A stretch of DNA of 64,000 nt from JBDIAG01 sp963835085 (GTDB lineage: Bacteria > Actinomycetota > Actinomycetes > Actinomycetales > CAWJMD01): assembly GCA_963835085.1 (NCBI GenBank), contig CAWIED010000001.1, positions 372,001 to 436,000 of the forward strand, given 5' to 3'. This document shows positions 17,269 through 26,635 of the stretch, piece by piece. The first letter of the stretch is position 1. Each line of letters begins with the position of its first letter. The notes under the pieces were generated by a model that had not been told where the DNA came from, did no database searches, and saw nothing but the letters and a program-made list of their open reading frames with translations. Position numbers and translations under genes: made by a program.

Positions 17269-18747
17269 CTATTGCAGCGACGAGGTCAGCCGAAACACAT
17301 TGTCGAGATAGCGCTGGGGCCACGGTCGGCGGCGCCACTGTTCGATGGTGAGCTCTTTGCAGGAGAGGTGGTATTTTCCGATCACGTCGTACAGGCTCTC
17401 GACGAAGTCGCCGTCGAAGCCGAGCAGCGTGATCTCGTAGTCGAGGCCGAACGAGCGCATGTCGAGGTTCGACGATCCGAAGACGGCCACGAGATTGTCG
17501 ATCACCATGAACTTCGAGTGCAGCACAGCGGGTTTGGGCAGCCGGAAGATTCTGACGCCGGCCTCGAGCAGTGCTGAGTAGTACGACGACTGGGCGTGAT
17601 CGACCATGAACTGGTCGGCCTGCTCGCTGACGAACAGTTCGATCTGTACCCCTCGATAAGCCGCGGTGGTAATGGCGGCGAAAAGGGATTCGTCGGGGAT
17701 GAAATAGGGACTCACGATCGCGACGCGGTCTTGGGCCAAGTGCAGCAGGGAGGTGAACAGCCGCAGGTTGGGTTCGGTGGCAAACCCAGGTCCGGACGGC
17801 ACCACCTGGAATGCGTTGACCTCAGCGCCGATCGGCAGATCGTGCCGATGGGTGACGATCAGTTCGGGCAACAGCCGCTCACCGCTCTCGGTGAACCAGT
17901 CGACGGCGAAGACCGCCTCGACCGAGGCGACGATGCGGCCGCCGAGCTTGACCATGACATCATTCCAACGCCGGCCGGTCTTGACGTTGGCTCTGCTGAG
18001 ATAGCTCGCATCGATCATGTTCTGCGAACCCAGGAAGGCGATCTCGCCGTCGATCACGACGAGCTTTCGGTGATTGCGCAGGTCGGGCCGGCGAAAGCGA
18101 CCCTTGAGAAGCTGAATCGGCATCATGAGATACCACTCGATGCCGGCTGCCGTCAGTCGGCGCCGTAGGGCCCTGCTTCCGGGATATTTGCGTGAGCCGA
18201 TGTCGTCGTAGAGCAGGCGCACCTTCACCCCGCGCTTCACCGCGTTGGCCAACGCGGTGAAGAAGACGTCAGTGGCGTGATCCCACGCCACGATGTAGAT
18301 CTCGACGTGCACGTACCGGGTCGCCTGGTCGACGGCTGCGGCCATTCGGCGGATGGAGGCGTCGTAGTCGGACTCGATGCCGTAATTGATTCCGGTGACG
18401 CAGGGCAGCGAGGTGAGCCGCCGGTTGAGGCAGATGATGGATTTAAGGCCGGGGGGAGCCGCTGCGTCCGGCGGCAGGTCGGGAAGGTGTCGCAGCCCGT
18501 CGGCAAGGGCGCTATTGGCTTCGGCCTGGATCTGGTTGCGCCGGCCGTGCACGTACGGGCTGCCGAGCAGGATGAACAGAGGCAGACCCACCACGGGCAG
18601 CACGAGGATGAGCAGGAGCCAGGCGGTGGACGACGACGGCCGTCGATTCTCGGGGACGATGCCGATGGCTACGATCTTGACGGCGTAGTCGATGATCAGA
18701 TAGAGGATGCTGAGGCTGGAGGCGACTTCTGGTGACATCGTCGGCAT
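17269..18747 (-). CDS. cls: Cardiolipin synthase / phospholipase D family protein
   Basis: Membrane enzyme joining phospholipid head groups. Two N-terminal membrane helices (SILYLIIDYAVKIVAIGIV; AWLLLILVLPVVGLPLFILL) are followed by two HKD motifs: HRKLVVID with GSQN, and HSKFMVID with GSSNLD, both intact. 492 aa from ATG 18747; ATG 18738 is an equally possible start. The same frame is open far upstream, through the Rieske gene and beyond, but that extension is antisense-like noise of high-GC DNA. Follows the Rieske gene by 23 nt. Confidence 0.93.
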   Translation of the reverse strand: MPTMSPEVASSLSILYLIIDYAVKIVAIGIVPENRRPSSSTAWLLLILVLPVVGLPLFILLGSPYVHGRRNQIQAEANSALADGLRHLPDLPPDAAAPPGLKSIICLNRRLTSLPCVTGINYGIESDYDASIRRMAAAVDQATRYVHVEIYIVAWDHATDVFFTALANAVKRGVKVRLLYDDIGSRKYPGSRALRRRLTAAGIEWYLMMPIQLLKGRFRRPDLRNHRKLVVIDGEIAFLGSQNMIDASYLSRANVKTGRRWNDVMVKLGGRIVASVEAVFAVDWFTESGERLLPELIVTHRHDLPIGAEVNAFQVVPSGPGFATEPNLRLFTSLLHLAQDRVAIVSPYFIPDESLFAAITTAAYRGVQIELFVSEQADQFMVDHAQSSYYSALLEAGVRIFRLPKPAVLHSKFMVIDNLVAVFGSSNLDMRSFGLDYEITLLGFDGDFVESLYDVIGKYHLSCKELTIEQWRRRPWPQRYLDNVFRLTSSLQ

Positions 18748-18770
18748 GGCGGTGACAGGTGGGTGCCGGT

Positions 18771-19232
18771 TCAGCTGAAGACGAGGTCGCCTCCTTCTAG
18801 TGAGACGTGCAGGCTGGGCAGAGGTTCTACGGCCGGCCCGCGCACTGCTTTGCCCTGCTCGCCGGCGTTGAACTGGCTGCCGTGGGCCGGACAGGTCAGC
18901 ACGAGGCCGCTGCCCGACTCGACCGTGCTGCCCTGGTGGGTGCACACCGCGGAGAAGGCCACGTAGGAGCCTGCGGTGGGTTGGGCCAGCACCACCGGCC
19001 CGCCGGCGGCGTTGACGACCACGGCTTTCCCCACTCCCACCTGCGAGGCCGCGATCTTGCCGCCACCCGAACCTGCGGCAGCCGATCCGGCATTGCCCGC
19101 GGAGTCTGCACTGGAGCAGGCGGTCAGCACGCCGGGGACGAGGGTCAGGCCTCCGAGGGTGAGCAACAGGCTCCGACGAGAGGGGCACACGTCGTCGAGG
19201 GAGCGCTTTGGTGTGCTGCCGTGCTGGGTCAT
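18771..19232 (-). CDS. Rieske [2Fe-2S] lipoprotein with Tat-type signal
   Basis: Exported iron-sulfur protein. The N-terminus has a twin-arginine pattern (PSRRSLLLTLGG) and a lipobox ending VLTAC. The Rieske ligand boxes are CTHQG and CPAHGSQF. 153 aa. ATG at 19232 chosen for AGGAGG five bases upstream. Stand-alone Rieske lipoproteins like this are common in streptomycetes; the electron partner is unknown. Likely cotranscribed with cls. Confidence 0.9.
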   Translation of the reverse strand: MTQHGSTPKRSLDDVCPSRRSLLLTLGGLTLVPGVLTACSSADSAGNAGSAAAGSGGGKIAASQVGVGKAVVVNAAGGPVVLAQPTAGSYVAFSAVCTHQGSTVESGSGLVLTCPAHGSQFNAGEQGKAVRGPAVEPLPSLHVSLEGGDLVFS

Positions 19233-19476
19233 GAAGTCCTCCTGAGCTGGTGATGCCAACGTGCGTCATTGTGACGCACGGGTACGACAAGAGCCTGCGC
19301 CTGACCAGCGAGGTGCCGCGTTCACACCACCGATCCCACCCCGGAGCAGGTCTCCAGCCGCGGTCGAAGCGGGCTGCGGGACGTTGGTCCTGAGGCGTTG
19401 TCGGTGCCAGGTGCTGGAGTGTCCTTGGCCCGGTGAACGCGGGGCTTGCTCGCCGCTCGGGGGAGCACCGCCGTAG

Positions 19477-19532
19477 GTCGGCCCGTGGAGGTCGGCCCGT
19501 GGAGGTCGGCCCGTGGAGGTCGGATCGTGAAG
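19477..19532. repeat. 14-bp tandem repeat, four units
   Basis: GTCGGCCCGTGGAG at 19477, 19491 and 19505, then a diverged copy GTCGGATCGTGAAG at 19519. It ends five bases before the TTGACA element. Confidence 0.9.
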
Positions 19533-19536
19533 GGGA

Positions 19537-19581
19537 TTGACAGGCCGCCTGAACTGGGAGAGGATACGAACATAAATTCGA
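19537..19581 (+). promoter_or_regulatory. Putative SOS promoter: TTGACA and LexA-type box
   Basis: TTGACA at 19537-19542; a -10 could be GAGGAT or AGGATA at 17-18 nt. ACGAACATAAATTCGA at 19566-19581 matches the actinobacterial LexA consensus TCGAAC-N4-GTTCGA in 10 of 12 informative positions and would overlap the start of transcription. The first gene downstream (DUF6504, 19965) opens a DNA-damage polymerase cluster, which fits. The leader would be almost 400 nt long. Confidence 0.55.
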
Positions 19582-19822
19582 AACATCGTCTCGATACATA
19601 AGTTCAGATTCATCATGAATTCACACCAAACATCGACAAGCCGAATGCACTGCTAGCGAAGTGCTTCCCGCGTACAGGGCGAACCGTGTTGGCAACAGCG
19701 GCTCGCTTCCACGAATACGCCTTGAGGGCTGTGACCTACCCGCTTGGGTGGTTCAGTCGATCCACCCGCTCCGGGTGCAAGCCCGGGGTGGTGGCCGACC
19801 GCGCGATCGGCCAAGCCAAGCC

Positions 19823-19890
19823 CACGGCGGGTGCGCGACCCGCCGTGCCGGGTCGGCCGGGCATGACGTCTCGACCCCGTCATGCCCGGC
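19823..19890. other. Two consecutive perfect inverted repeats in the mutasome leader
   Basis: CACGGCGGG (19823-19831) with CCCGCCGTG (19839-19847), loop 7; then GCCGGGCATGACG (19856-19868) with CGTCATGCCCGGC (19878-19890), loop 9. They lie between the SOS-like box and the DUF6504 start, so they would be transcribed. Either could act as terminator or attenuator; no evidence separates these. Confidence 0.5.
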
Positions 19891-19964
19891 CCGCCCACCT
19901 CCGGGTCGAAACCGACACACCGCAGCGGCCATCCGGTTGCGCCCACTTACGGAGGCAGAGATCC

Positions 19965-20423
19965 ATGACACGCACTATCGATGATCCCGTCTACGTTCGG
20001 GTTCGCTCGGCTTCATCATCGCGTTCACGCGCTAAGGCCCCGGCGATGCCCGGGCTGGCGGAGGCGCGCGATCGGCCGGCAACGGCCTGCCCAGCCTCGC
20101 CGGCGCGAGGGGAGCCCGATCAATTCATCTGGCGTGGCCGGCTCTACGTGATCAGTGCGGTGCTGGGCTATTGGCGCGAGAGACAGGACTGGTGGTCCCA
20201 CCCGTCCGCTCTGGCCAGGCAAGGTCGGGCGAGCACGGTGGCGGAACTGTCGATGGCCGCCGACCGGGAGGTCTGGCGAGTGCAGGCCGGGGTGGGGCGG
20301 CGTGAGCAGGCCATCTTCGACCTCGCCGCAGACGGTGCCCCCGGCAATGGCGACGGCCCCGGTGCGGCTGTCGACCCTGCCGGTTCCGATCGGTCCTGGC
20401 GGTTGCTGCGCCTGGCCGACTGA
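19965..20423 (+). CDS. DUF6504 family protein
   Basis: 152 residues; the recognisable core is FIWRGRLYVISAVLGYWRE, a pattern of small actinobacterial proteins encoded beside DnaE2/Pol IV genes. The N-terminal 50 residues are basic and Ser/Arg/Pro-rich, the C-terminus ends WRLLRLAD. ATG at 19965 with GGAGG 9 nt upstream. Molecular function unknown. First gene of the module behind the SOS-like box. Confidence 0.75.
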   Translation: MTRTIDDPVYVRVRSASSSRSRAKAPAMPGLAEARDRPATACPASPARGEPDQFIWRGRLYVISAVLGYWRERQDWWSHPSALARQGRASTVAELSMAADREVWRVQAGVGRREQAIFDLAADGAPGNGDGPGAAVDPAGSDRSWRLLRLAD

Positions 20424-20482
20424 GGCGCATCGCTTCAACCGCAACAGTTTTCACTCAACATCACTTACTCCCTGGAGGAATC

Positions 20483-20983
20483 ATGACCACAACGTTGACC
20501 CGGCAGCGTCCTGCTGCCTCGTCCGTCGCCGCCAGAAGACTCACAGGCCCTGGCGATTCCACGCCGTGCGGTGGCGTCTCCCTCTCCACCGATGCCTGGG
20601 CGGGGGCTGCGGCGGTGCAGTTGCTGCGACGCTGCGAGGAGGGGCTGCGGGTGGCGGAAGAGACCGCCGATCCTGCCCAGCGGTTCTGCGCCGCGCACCT
20701 GGCCGCGATCCGGGCCGCCGCAGCCGTGCTTGCCGTGCATGGCCGTCCACGTCGAGGCTCCGGCGCCCTCAACGTGTGGGAGGTCTTGCCCAAAGTTGCT
20801 CCCGAGCTGCAGGAATGGGCTGTCTTCTATACGGCTGGAGCCGCCCGTCGGGCGGCGATCGAGGCCGGCATGTCGACGACGGTGAGCGCTCGCGACGCCG
20901 ACGACCTATGCCGCCAGACCCGCGCCTTTGCCGGTGTGGTGGCAGAGTTTCTCGGCCTGCTCAACCTCGCCCAGGGCAGCTGA
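20483..20983 (+). CDS. SAV_6107-type HEPN domain protein
   Basis: 166 residues, all-helical. The HEPN ribonuclease motif RX4H is present as RFCAAH (Arg67 to His72). Members of this family lie beside the second dnaE of streptomycetes, as here. HEPN proteins are commonly RNases in toxin and defence systems, but no paired nucleotidyltransferase antitoxin gene is adjacent, so the role in a translesion cluster is unexplained. ATG at 20483 preceded by CTGGAGGAATC, a clear ribosome site. It ends 37 nt before dnaE2. Confidence 0.75.
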   Translation: MTTTLTRQRPAASSVAARRLTGPGDSTPCGGVSLSTDAWAGAAAVQLLRRCEEGLRVAEETADPAQRFCAAHLAAIRAAAAVLAVHGRPRRGSGALNVWEVLPKVAPELQEWAVFYTAGAARRAAIEAGMSTTVSARDADDLCRQTRAFAGVVAEFLGLLNLAQGS

Positions 20984-21020
20984 GAATGACGAGCCGGCAG
21001 TCTCCGCCCGGGGCTGCGCC

Positions 21021-24000
21021 ATGACGTTCACCCACCTGCATGTGGCCTCTGGCTACTCCATGCAATACGGCACATCGAGACCGGTAGCGTTGGTAAAGCG
21101 GGCGGTTGAACTCGGGTTGACGTCGTTGGCCCTCACCGATCGCGACGGGCTGTACGGGGCGGTGAAGTTCGTTTCCGCCGCGAGCCTGGCGGGAATCAGT
21201 CCGGTGCTGGGAGTCGATCTTGCGGTTCGCGCCACCGGCCTGATCGCGGGCATTCCCAGCTGGGCCGACCCGGCTGCATCCGCTGCTGCATCCACCGCAC
21301 AGGGCACACCGGTTCGCGGTGGTGGAGTGGTCGACCTGCGTCATGCCCGGGTCACCGTCCTGGCCCACTCCGGCTCGCGTGCATCGGCCGTCGCCTCGAT
21401 GGCCGGCGTAGGTCCCGTTGGGGTAACGGCCGCGCCGGGGATCGGCTGGTCGGCACTGTGCCGGCTGGTCTCGGCCACCCATCTCGATGGTGAGCGGGGC
21501 GCGCCGCTGGCAAGCACCGAGTCGATCGCCCGGTACGCGCACGCGGCCCACCTGCCGATGAACGCGCGGCCCACCGACCCGGGCGCTCTGACCGTGCTGC
21601 TCGGCCCGGGCTCTGAACTGGGCCGGGCCATTCTGGCCCGCCGTCCCGATCTGGCCAGGGCGGTGTTGGCGCACTGGTACGACGCGCTGCCATTGGGTGC
21701 GGTGGCGATCGAGATCGTCTGCCACGACGGGCCCCACCAGTCGCCCGGCAGTCTGGCCCAGGCGGCCCGCCTGCTCGGGTTCGCCCGTGAGGTGGGGATC
21801 GCCGCGGTGTTGACCGCTGCCGTTCGCTACGCCACCAGCGATGGTGCCGTCACGGCAGACATCCTCGATGCGGCACGACGGTTGGTGCCGTTGGATGCGC
21901 GCCATCTCGACCGAACCACCAGTGCCGGCTATCTCGCCGACGCCGCTGAGATGACCCGCCTGGCACAGCGCATTGCCGACGCGGCCGGGCTCGGTGGCGA
22001 GGGTGCCCGACAGCTGCTCGCCGACACCGAACGGGTGGCTGATCGATGTCGGCTCGACGCTGCAGCCGACCTTGGCATCGGCCAGGTGCATCTGCCCGAA
22101 CCCGAGGTTGTCACCGACGGCCATGCGCGCACCCAGGCCGAGGCCGACGTCGAACTGCGACGGCGGTGCGAGGGCGGCATCGGCTGGCGCTACCCGGGCG
22201 CATCTGCGGCACGGCTCCGCACGGTGACAGCTCGGTTGGAGGCAGAGCTCGGCACTATCGCTGCGTTGGGCTATCCCACGTATTTCCTCACCGTGGGGGA
22301 GGTGTGCCGCCTCATCCGCGACAAGGGGGTCAGGGTGGCTGCGCGGGGGTCGGGGGCCGGCAGTCTCGTCAATCACCTGCTCGGCATCTCCGGGGTCGAG
22401 CCGATCGATCTGGGCCTGATGATGGAACGATTCTGCACGCCGCTGCGAGCCGAGCTGCCCGACATCGACCTCGATGTCGAGTCTGCTCGGCGCACCGAGA
22501 TCTATGAATGGATTCTGGCCCGCTTCGGAGGGGAGCGGGTCAGTTGCGTCTCGATGATGGACAGCTACCGAGTGCGGCACGCAATCCGCGACGTGGGCGC
22601 AGCCCTGGCTCTACCACCGGCCGAGATCGACACCATCGCAACAGCTTTCCCGCATATTCGGGCTCGTGATGTGCGCGCTGCCTTGGCCGATCTGCCAGAG
22701 CTCGGCCGATCGGGGCTCACCAGCGCTCAGTACAACCTGCTCTTCGATCTCGTCGAACGGCTCGACGGCTTGCCCCGCCACATTGCCGTGCACCCCTGCG
22801 GGGTGCTGCTGGGCAACGCCACCCTGCTCGACCGCACCCCGGTGGAGGCGAGCTGGCAGGGGTTTCCGATGAGCCAGTTCGATAAAGACGATGTAGAGGT
22901 TCTCGGTCTGCTCAAGCTCGATGTGCTCGGCATCCGGATGCAGTCGGCGATGGCCTACGCCATTGATGAGATAACCCGGGTCGACGGCGCGGCCGCAGCC
23001 GAGGCCGGTCGGCACTCCGCTACGGCCGAATACCTCGACGCCGGCACGGGGCACATCGACCTCGACGCCGTCCCGTTCGACGACGAAGACACCTTTCGGC
23101 TGATTCGTTCGGCACGCACCCTGGGGTGCTTCCAGATCGAGTCACCGGGTCAGCGCGAACTCGTGGGCGAGTTCGCCCTGCAGGAGTTTGCCGACATCGT
23201 CATCGATATCTCCCTTTTCCGGCCGGGGCCGGTCAAGTCCGACATGATCAACCCCTTCCTGCGCGCCCGCCAGGGCTGGTCTGCCGTCGACTACCTGCAT
23301 CCGTCTCTCGAGTCAGCTCTGCAGGAGACCTGTGGGGTGGTGGTCTTTCACGAGCAGGTCATCAAGATCGTGTCGGTCGTGGGTGGTGTGCCACTCGACA
23401 AGGCCGACGAGATCCGTCGACAGATGGGCACCACCGACGGCCAGGCACAGGTAGAGGAGTGGCTGCGCCCGCGGGCCGGGTCTCGCGGTTACACCGAGAC
23501 AGAGATCGAGAAGATCTGGGAGGTGCTCAAGGCCTTTGCCTCGTTCGGGTTCTGCAAGGCGCACGCCGCAGCCTTTGCGTTGCCTACATATCAATCGGCG
23601 TGGCTCAAGGCGCATCACCCTGCAGCGTTTCTCGCTGGGGTGCTCACTCACGACCCGGGCATGTATCCGAAGCGGTTGATCCTCGACGATGCCCGCAACC
23701 TGGGCATCACGATCCTCGGGCTTGACGTCAATGTCTCCCACGGTGGGTATCGGGTAGAGAAGGTGGCGGTCGACGAGCCGTGGGCTGCAGCCGAGCAGGC
23801 AGACCGGGCAGCCTCTTGCGGCGACCCGACCCCCTCGGTCACCCCGGCGCCCGGCAGGCTCGGCGGGGCTGACCAGTCGGAGAACGGCACTGATCAGTCG
23901 GAGAATGGCGGCTCTGTCGCGACCGATGGGCAGCGCGATGAGTGGGGCATGCGTTACGACGCCTGGGTGCCAGACGGGTCGGCCTACGGAATCCGGTTGG

Positions 24001-25703
24001 CGCTCACCGACGTCAAAGGCATCACCGAAGCCGAGGTGCAGCGCATCGTCGCAGGGCAGCCTTACGAGTCGCTGGCCGACTTCTGGTATCGGGCGGCACC
24101 AAGTCGCCCGCTGGCCGAAAGATTGGTGTTGGCAGGCGGATTCGACTCCCTCTACGGTCTTGGGGCGGTCTTGCCGGTGCGCTCGCGCGGTCGCACCTCT
24201 CACCGTGACCTACTACTGCAACTGGCCGATCTCGACCGGTGGTCGCGTTCGCTCGGCCGAGCGGGCCGACGCACTCGATCTGAGGGGCGGGCGCGCAACC
24301 GGCCCAGCGCGGTGGTGGTCGACCAGGGCAGCAGCTTGGCCGGCGACCAGATCGTGCACCTCGATCCGGCGGCGGCAGCGGCCCGGCAGTCTCAGGCGGC
24401 GGCAGTGGTCAAGGAGGCGCACGAAATCGCCGTGCAGACCGCCATCGACCTCGGCGATGCCCCCGAGCGAGCCGTAGCCAGCGGGTTGCCCGAACTCACT
24501 GTGGCCGAACGAGTGCGCGCCGAACTGGAGATTCTGGGTCTTGACGCCAGCGCCCACCTGATTCGCTTCTACCTGCCGATGTTGCGTGATCTCGGGGTCG
24601 TCCCGGCCCGCGCCCTGCTCGCCCAGCGCAGCCGACGAGAGTTACTCGTGGCAGGGGTCAAGGTGGCTACGCAGACACCGCCGATCAGGTCCGGGCGGCG
24701 GGTGGTGTTCCTTACGCTGGACGACTCGACCGGCCCAACCGATGCCACCTTCTTCGAGGATGTCCAAGGCCCCTACGCGGCAACGGTTTTCGGCTCATGG
24801 CTGCTGCTGGTGCGTGGCGTGTTACGGCGGACAGGCCCACGCGGGGTGTCGTTGCGCGCCACCGGGGCCTGGGAGCTTCCCACTCTCTGGGACGCCTGGT
24901 GCGAAGGCGGCTCACAAGCCGTTCTGGCCATGCTGGGGCCGGTCGAGGAGGCGTGCGGCACGTTTGAGCGCAATGAGGGGCCGGCCCGCGTCTACGGCAT
25001 CGAGCTCGACGAGGGGCACACCCGTGGCCCTGTAGACGCGCAGGGGCCTGAGGCTGAACGCAGAGATGCCGCTGCTCTGCGTCAGCGGGTGGCTGCTCGA
25101 TCCAAGCAACAGATGCTGGCAACGCCGTCCTCAACCGGGTCGTCCTCAACCGGGCCCTTCATAACCCGATCGGCGGGATTTCCGGTCACTCCCATCGAGC
25201 CGGCATGGCGTGATCCGACCATGACTCGATCCAAAGTGTCGGGCGAGCGACCAGATTCCAGGAAGGATCCCACTGGGCGGGGGAAGCCTCACGAGAATCT
25301 CGGAGTGCGGGTTATGCGTGAGGCGGAACCCGCGCCTGCGGGGGCAACCCCCAGCGGCGCAGTCGTCGCCGTGGAGCTGTCATTCCCGTGCGACCCCTCG
25401 CCGGGAGAGGGAGCGCACCCGCCGGAAAAGACCGCGCGGCGACGGGTACTGGTGCTTGCGAGCGGCTATCAACAATCGCCTCATGCTGGCCTGCGACCTG
25501 CGGATGGCGACGTGCGCTCCGCGCGGGTGCCTGAAGCCTCGCCCGCGGTGAGACCGGCGGGCTCATCTGCTCCGCGACCGCCTTCGTGGCTGCCAGCCGT
25601 CCAGTCCGATCCGGTGAGCCTGGCGGAACAGAACGAACGGGCCCGGCGACGTATCCCGCCACGAAATCTCTGGCACGCCAGCGCGGGAAGTTCGGGACGA
25701 TGA
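21021..25703 (+). CDS. dnaE2: DNA polymerase III alpha subunit, DnaE2-like, unusually long
   Basis: C-family polymerase, probably error-prone translesion. PHP domain at the N-terminus (FTHLHVASGYSM), polymerase active site PDIDLDVES and the third catalytic Asp in LLKLDVLGIRMQ, fingers motif FGFCKAHAAAFALPTYQSAWLKAHHPAAF, then an OB-fold region. 1560 aa against roughly 1050-1200 for relatives. Extra length lies in an insertion around 23770-23940 (with the 21-bp DQSENG repeat) and a disordered C-terminal tail of about 220 residues before the terminal LWHASAGSSGR, which looks conserved. Start ATG 21021; an upstream start would overlap the HEPN gene. DnaE2 rather than DnaE1 is inferred from neighbours. 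Confidence 0.88.
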   Translation: MTFTHLHVASGYSMQYGTSRPVALVKRAVELGLTSLALTDRDGLYGAVKFVSAASLAGISPVLGVDLAVRATGLIAGIPSWADPAASAAASTAQGTPVRGGGVVDLRHARVTVLAHSGSRASAVASMAGVGPVGVTAAPGIGWSALCRLVSATHLDGERGAPLASTESIARYAHAAHLPMNARPTDPGALTVLLGPGSELGRAILARRPDLARAVLAHWYDALPLGAVAIEIVCHDGPHQSPGSLAQAARLLGFAREVGIAAVLTAAVRYATSDGAVTADILDAARRLVPLDARHLDRTTSAGYLADAAEMTRLAQRIADAAGLGGEGARQLLADTERVADRCRLDAAADLGIGQVHLPEPEVVTDGHARTQAEADVELRRRCEGGIGWRYPGASAARLRTVTARLEAELGTIAALGYPTYFLTVGEVCRLIRDKGVRVAARGSGAGSLVNHLLGISGVEPIDLGLMMERFCTPLRAELPDIDLDVESARRTEIYEWILARFGGERVSCVSMMDSYRVRHAIRDVGAALALPPAEIDTIATAFPHIRARDVRAALADLPELGRSGLTSAQYNLLFDLVERLDGLPRHIAVHPCGVLLGNATLLDRTPVEASWQGFPMSQFDKDDVEVLGLLKLDVLGIRMQSAMAYAIDEITRVDGAAAAEAGRHSATAEYLDAGTGHIDLDAVPFDDEDTFRLIRSARTLGCFQIESPGQRELVGEFALQEFADIVIDISLFRPGPVKSDMINPFLRARQGWSAVDYLHPSLESALQETCGVVVFHEQVIKIVSVVGGVPLDKADEIRRQMGTTDGQAQVEEWLRPRAGSRGYTETEIEKIWEVLKAFASFGFCKAHAAAFALPTYQSAWLKAHHPAAFLAGVLTHDPGMYPKRLILDDARNLGITILGLDVNVSHGGYRVEKVAVDEPWAAAEQADRAASCGDPTPSVTPAPGRLGGADQSENGTDQSENGGSVATDGQRDEWGMRYDAWVPDGSAYGIRLALTDVKGITEAEVQRIVAGQPYESLADFWYRAAPSRPLAERLVLAGGFDSLYGLGAVLPVRSRGRTSHRDLLLQLADLDRWSRSLGRAGRRTRSEGRARNRPSAVVVDQGSSLAGDQIVHLDPAAAAARQSQAAAVVKEAHEIAVQTAIDLGDAPERAVASGLPELTVAERVRAELEILGLDASAHLIRFYLPMLRDLGVVPARALLAQRSRRELLVAGVKVATQTPPIRSGRRVVFLTLDDSTGPTDATFFEDVQGPYAATVFGSWLLLVRGVLRRTGPRGVSLRATGAWELPTLWDAWCEGGSQAVLAMLGPVEEACGTFERNEGPARVYGIELDEGHTRGPVDAQGPEAERRDAAALRQRVAARSKQQMLATPSSTGSSSTGPFITRSAGFPVTPIEPAWRDPTMTRSKVSGERPDSRKDPTGRGKPHENLGVRVMREAEPAPAGATPSGAVVAVELSFPCDPSPGEGAHPPEKTARRRVLVLASGYQQSPHAGLRPADGDVRSARVPEASPAVRPAGSSAPRPPSWLPAVQSDPVSLAEQNERARRRIPPRNLWHASAGSSGR
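23871..23912. repeat. 21-bp in-frame repeat inside dnaE2
   Basis: Two copies encoding DQSENG, in a low-complexity insertion between conserved blocks. Confidence 0.7.
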
Positions 25704-25845
25704 CCCGCGCACGCCATAGGCCGTTCCCCGAGTGGCACCGGCCGCTCTGGTTACCCTGGAGCCTGACGCCGGTGGGCGTCCCAAGCCGTCCCGGCGCACA
25801 CCGTCCGGGTGCAGTCGGCTGGCGTCGGCCCAGCTTGGAGGATGC

Positions 25846-26604
25846 GTGGAGTCCCCTTCCATACTCACGGCGAGCTCAGCGCTCACGTCGAACTCGGTGC
25901 TCACGGCGGGCGTCGACCGGTTGCTGGCCGACAGTGGCACCGGCCAGGCTCCGCGCCAGATCCTCGACCTCGGCGGTGGCACGGGCGGGCAGGCCGTGCG
26001 GCTCGCGGAGGCCGGGCATCAGGTCACAGTCGTCGACCCGAGTCTCGATGCGCTGGCGGCGTTGGCCCGTCGGGCTAGCGAACGAGAGATCGGCGAGCGG
26101 CTTCGGGCGGTTCAGGGCGACGCCGAGGATCTCGCCGACGTTGTCGAGGCAGGCAGCATTGACCTGGTGCTGTGCCACGGCGTGCTCGAGGTTGTCGACA
26201 ATCCGCTGCCCGCCCTGGTCTCGATCCGGCAGGTGCTGCGTGCCACTGGTCGGCTCAGCCTGCTGGTCGTGCAGCGTGAAGCAGGAGTGCTGCTGCGAGT
26301 GGCCTCGGGTCAGGTTCGCGCAGCCTCGGCGATTCTTCATCACGACGATGGACGCTGGGGGCCGGGAGATCCATTGCAGCGGCGATTCTCGCGCTCCACC
26401 GTATTCGAACTGCTGGCCGAGGCGGGTTTCGACGTGCTCGGTGATGAGGGCATCCGGATCTTCGCCGACCTGGTACCGGTCTCGGCCGAAGTCGCCGATC
26501 CGTCCACTGCGGCGATCCTGGCCCGGATGGAGCAGATCGCAAGCACCGTGCCCGCGCTGCGCGATATCGCCATCCAGTTGCACGTGCATGCTCGACCGGC
26601 TTGA
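25846..26604 (+). CDS. Class I SAM-dependent methyltransferase
   Basis: Rossmann methyltransferase with motif I ILDLGGGTGGQAVRLAEAG, acidic VVDPS after strand 2, and LVLCHGVLEVVDNP as motif IV/post region. 252 aa from GTG 25846, supported by GGAGG four to five bases upstream and by the first clearly protein-like residues; ATG 25732 is the alternative. It sits between dnaE2 and dinB as in other actinobacteria, but the substrate is unknown. Confidence 0.85.
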   Translation: MESPSILTASSALTSNSVLTAGVDRLLADSGTGQAPRQILDLGGGTGGQAVRLAEAGHQVTVVDPSLDALAALARRASEREIGERLRAVQGDAEDLADVVEAGSIDLVLCHGVLEVVDNPLPALVSIRQVLRATGRLSLLVVQREAGVLLRVASGQVRAASAILHHDDGRWGPGDPLQRRFSRSTVFELLAEAGFDVLGDEGIRIFADLVPVSAEVADPSTAAILARMEQIASTVPALRDIAIQLHVHARPA

Positions 26605-26635
26605 GCCGTTCCGCAGCAGGATTGGTAACGGCGCA

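Larger units (their letters stand above)
19233..19964. other. Long divergent intergenic region before the DNA-damage module
   Basis: 732 nt with no convincing gene. From left to right: 14-bp tandem repeats (19477-19532), a TTGACA promoter element, an SOS-like box (19566), an AT-rich stretch to about 19640, and two perfect inverted repeats (19823-19847; 19856-19890). An in-frame upstream extension of the DUF6504 gene is open through part of it but has no start context. Confidence 0.6.

Noticed and set aside
17269..19599. 776-residue version of the cardiolipin synthase
   Set aside because: The N-terminal 280 residues are out-of-frame translation of the Rieske gene and of 14-bp repeats; the real start is near 18747.
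20961..22580. 539-residue minus-strand frame inside dnaE2
   Set aside because: No domain recognised, compositionally an antisense shadow of conserved polymerase sequence.
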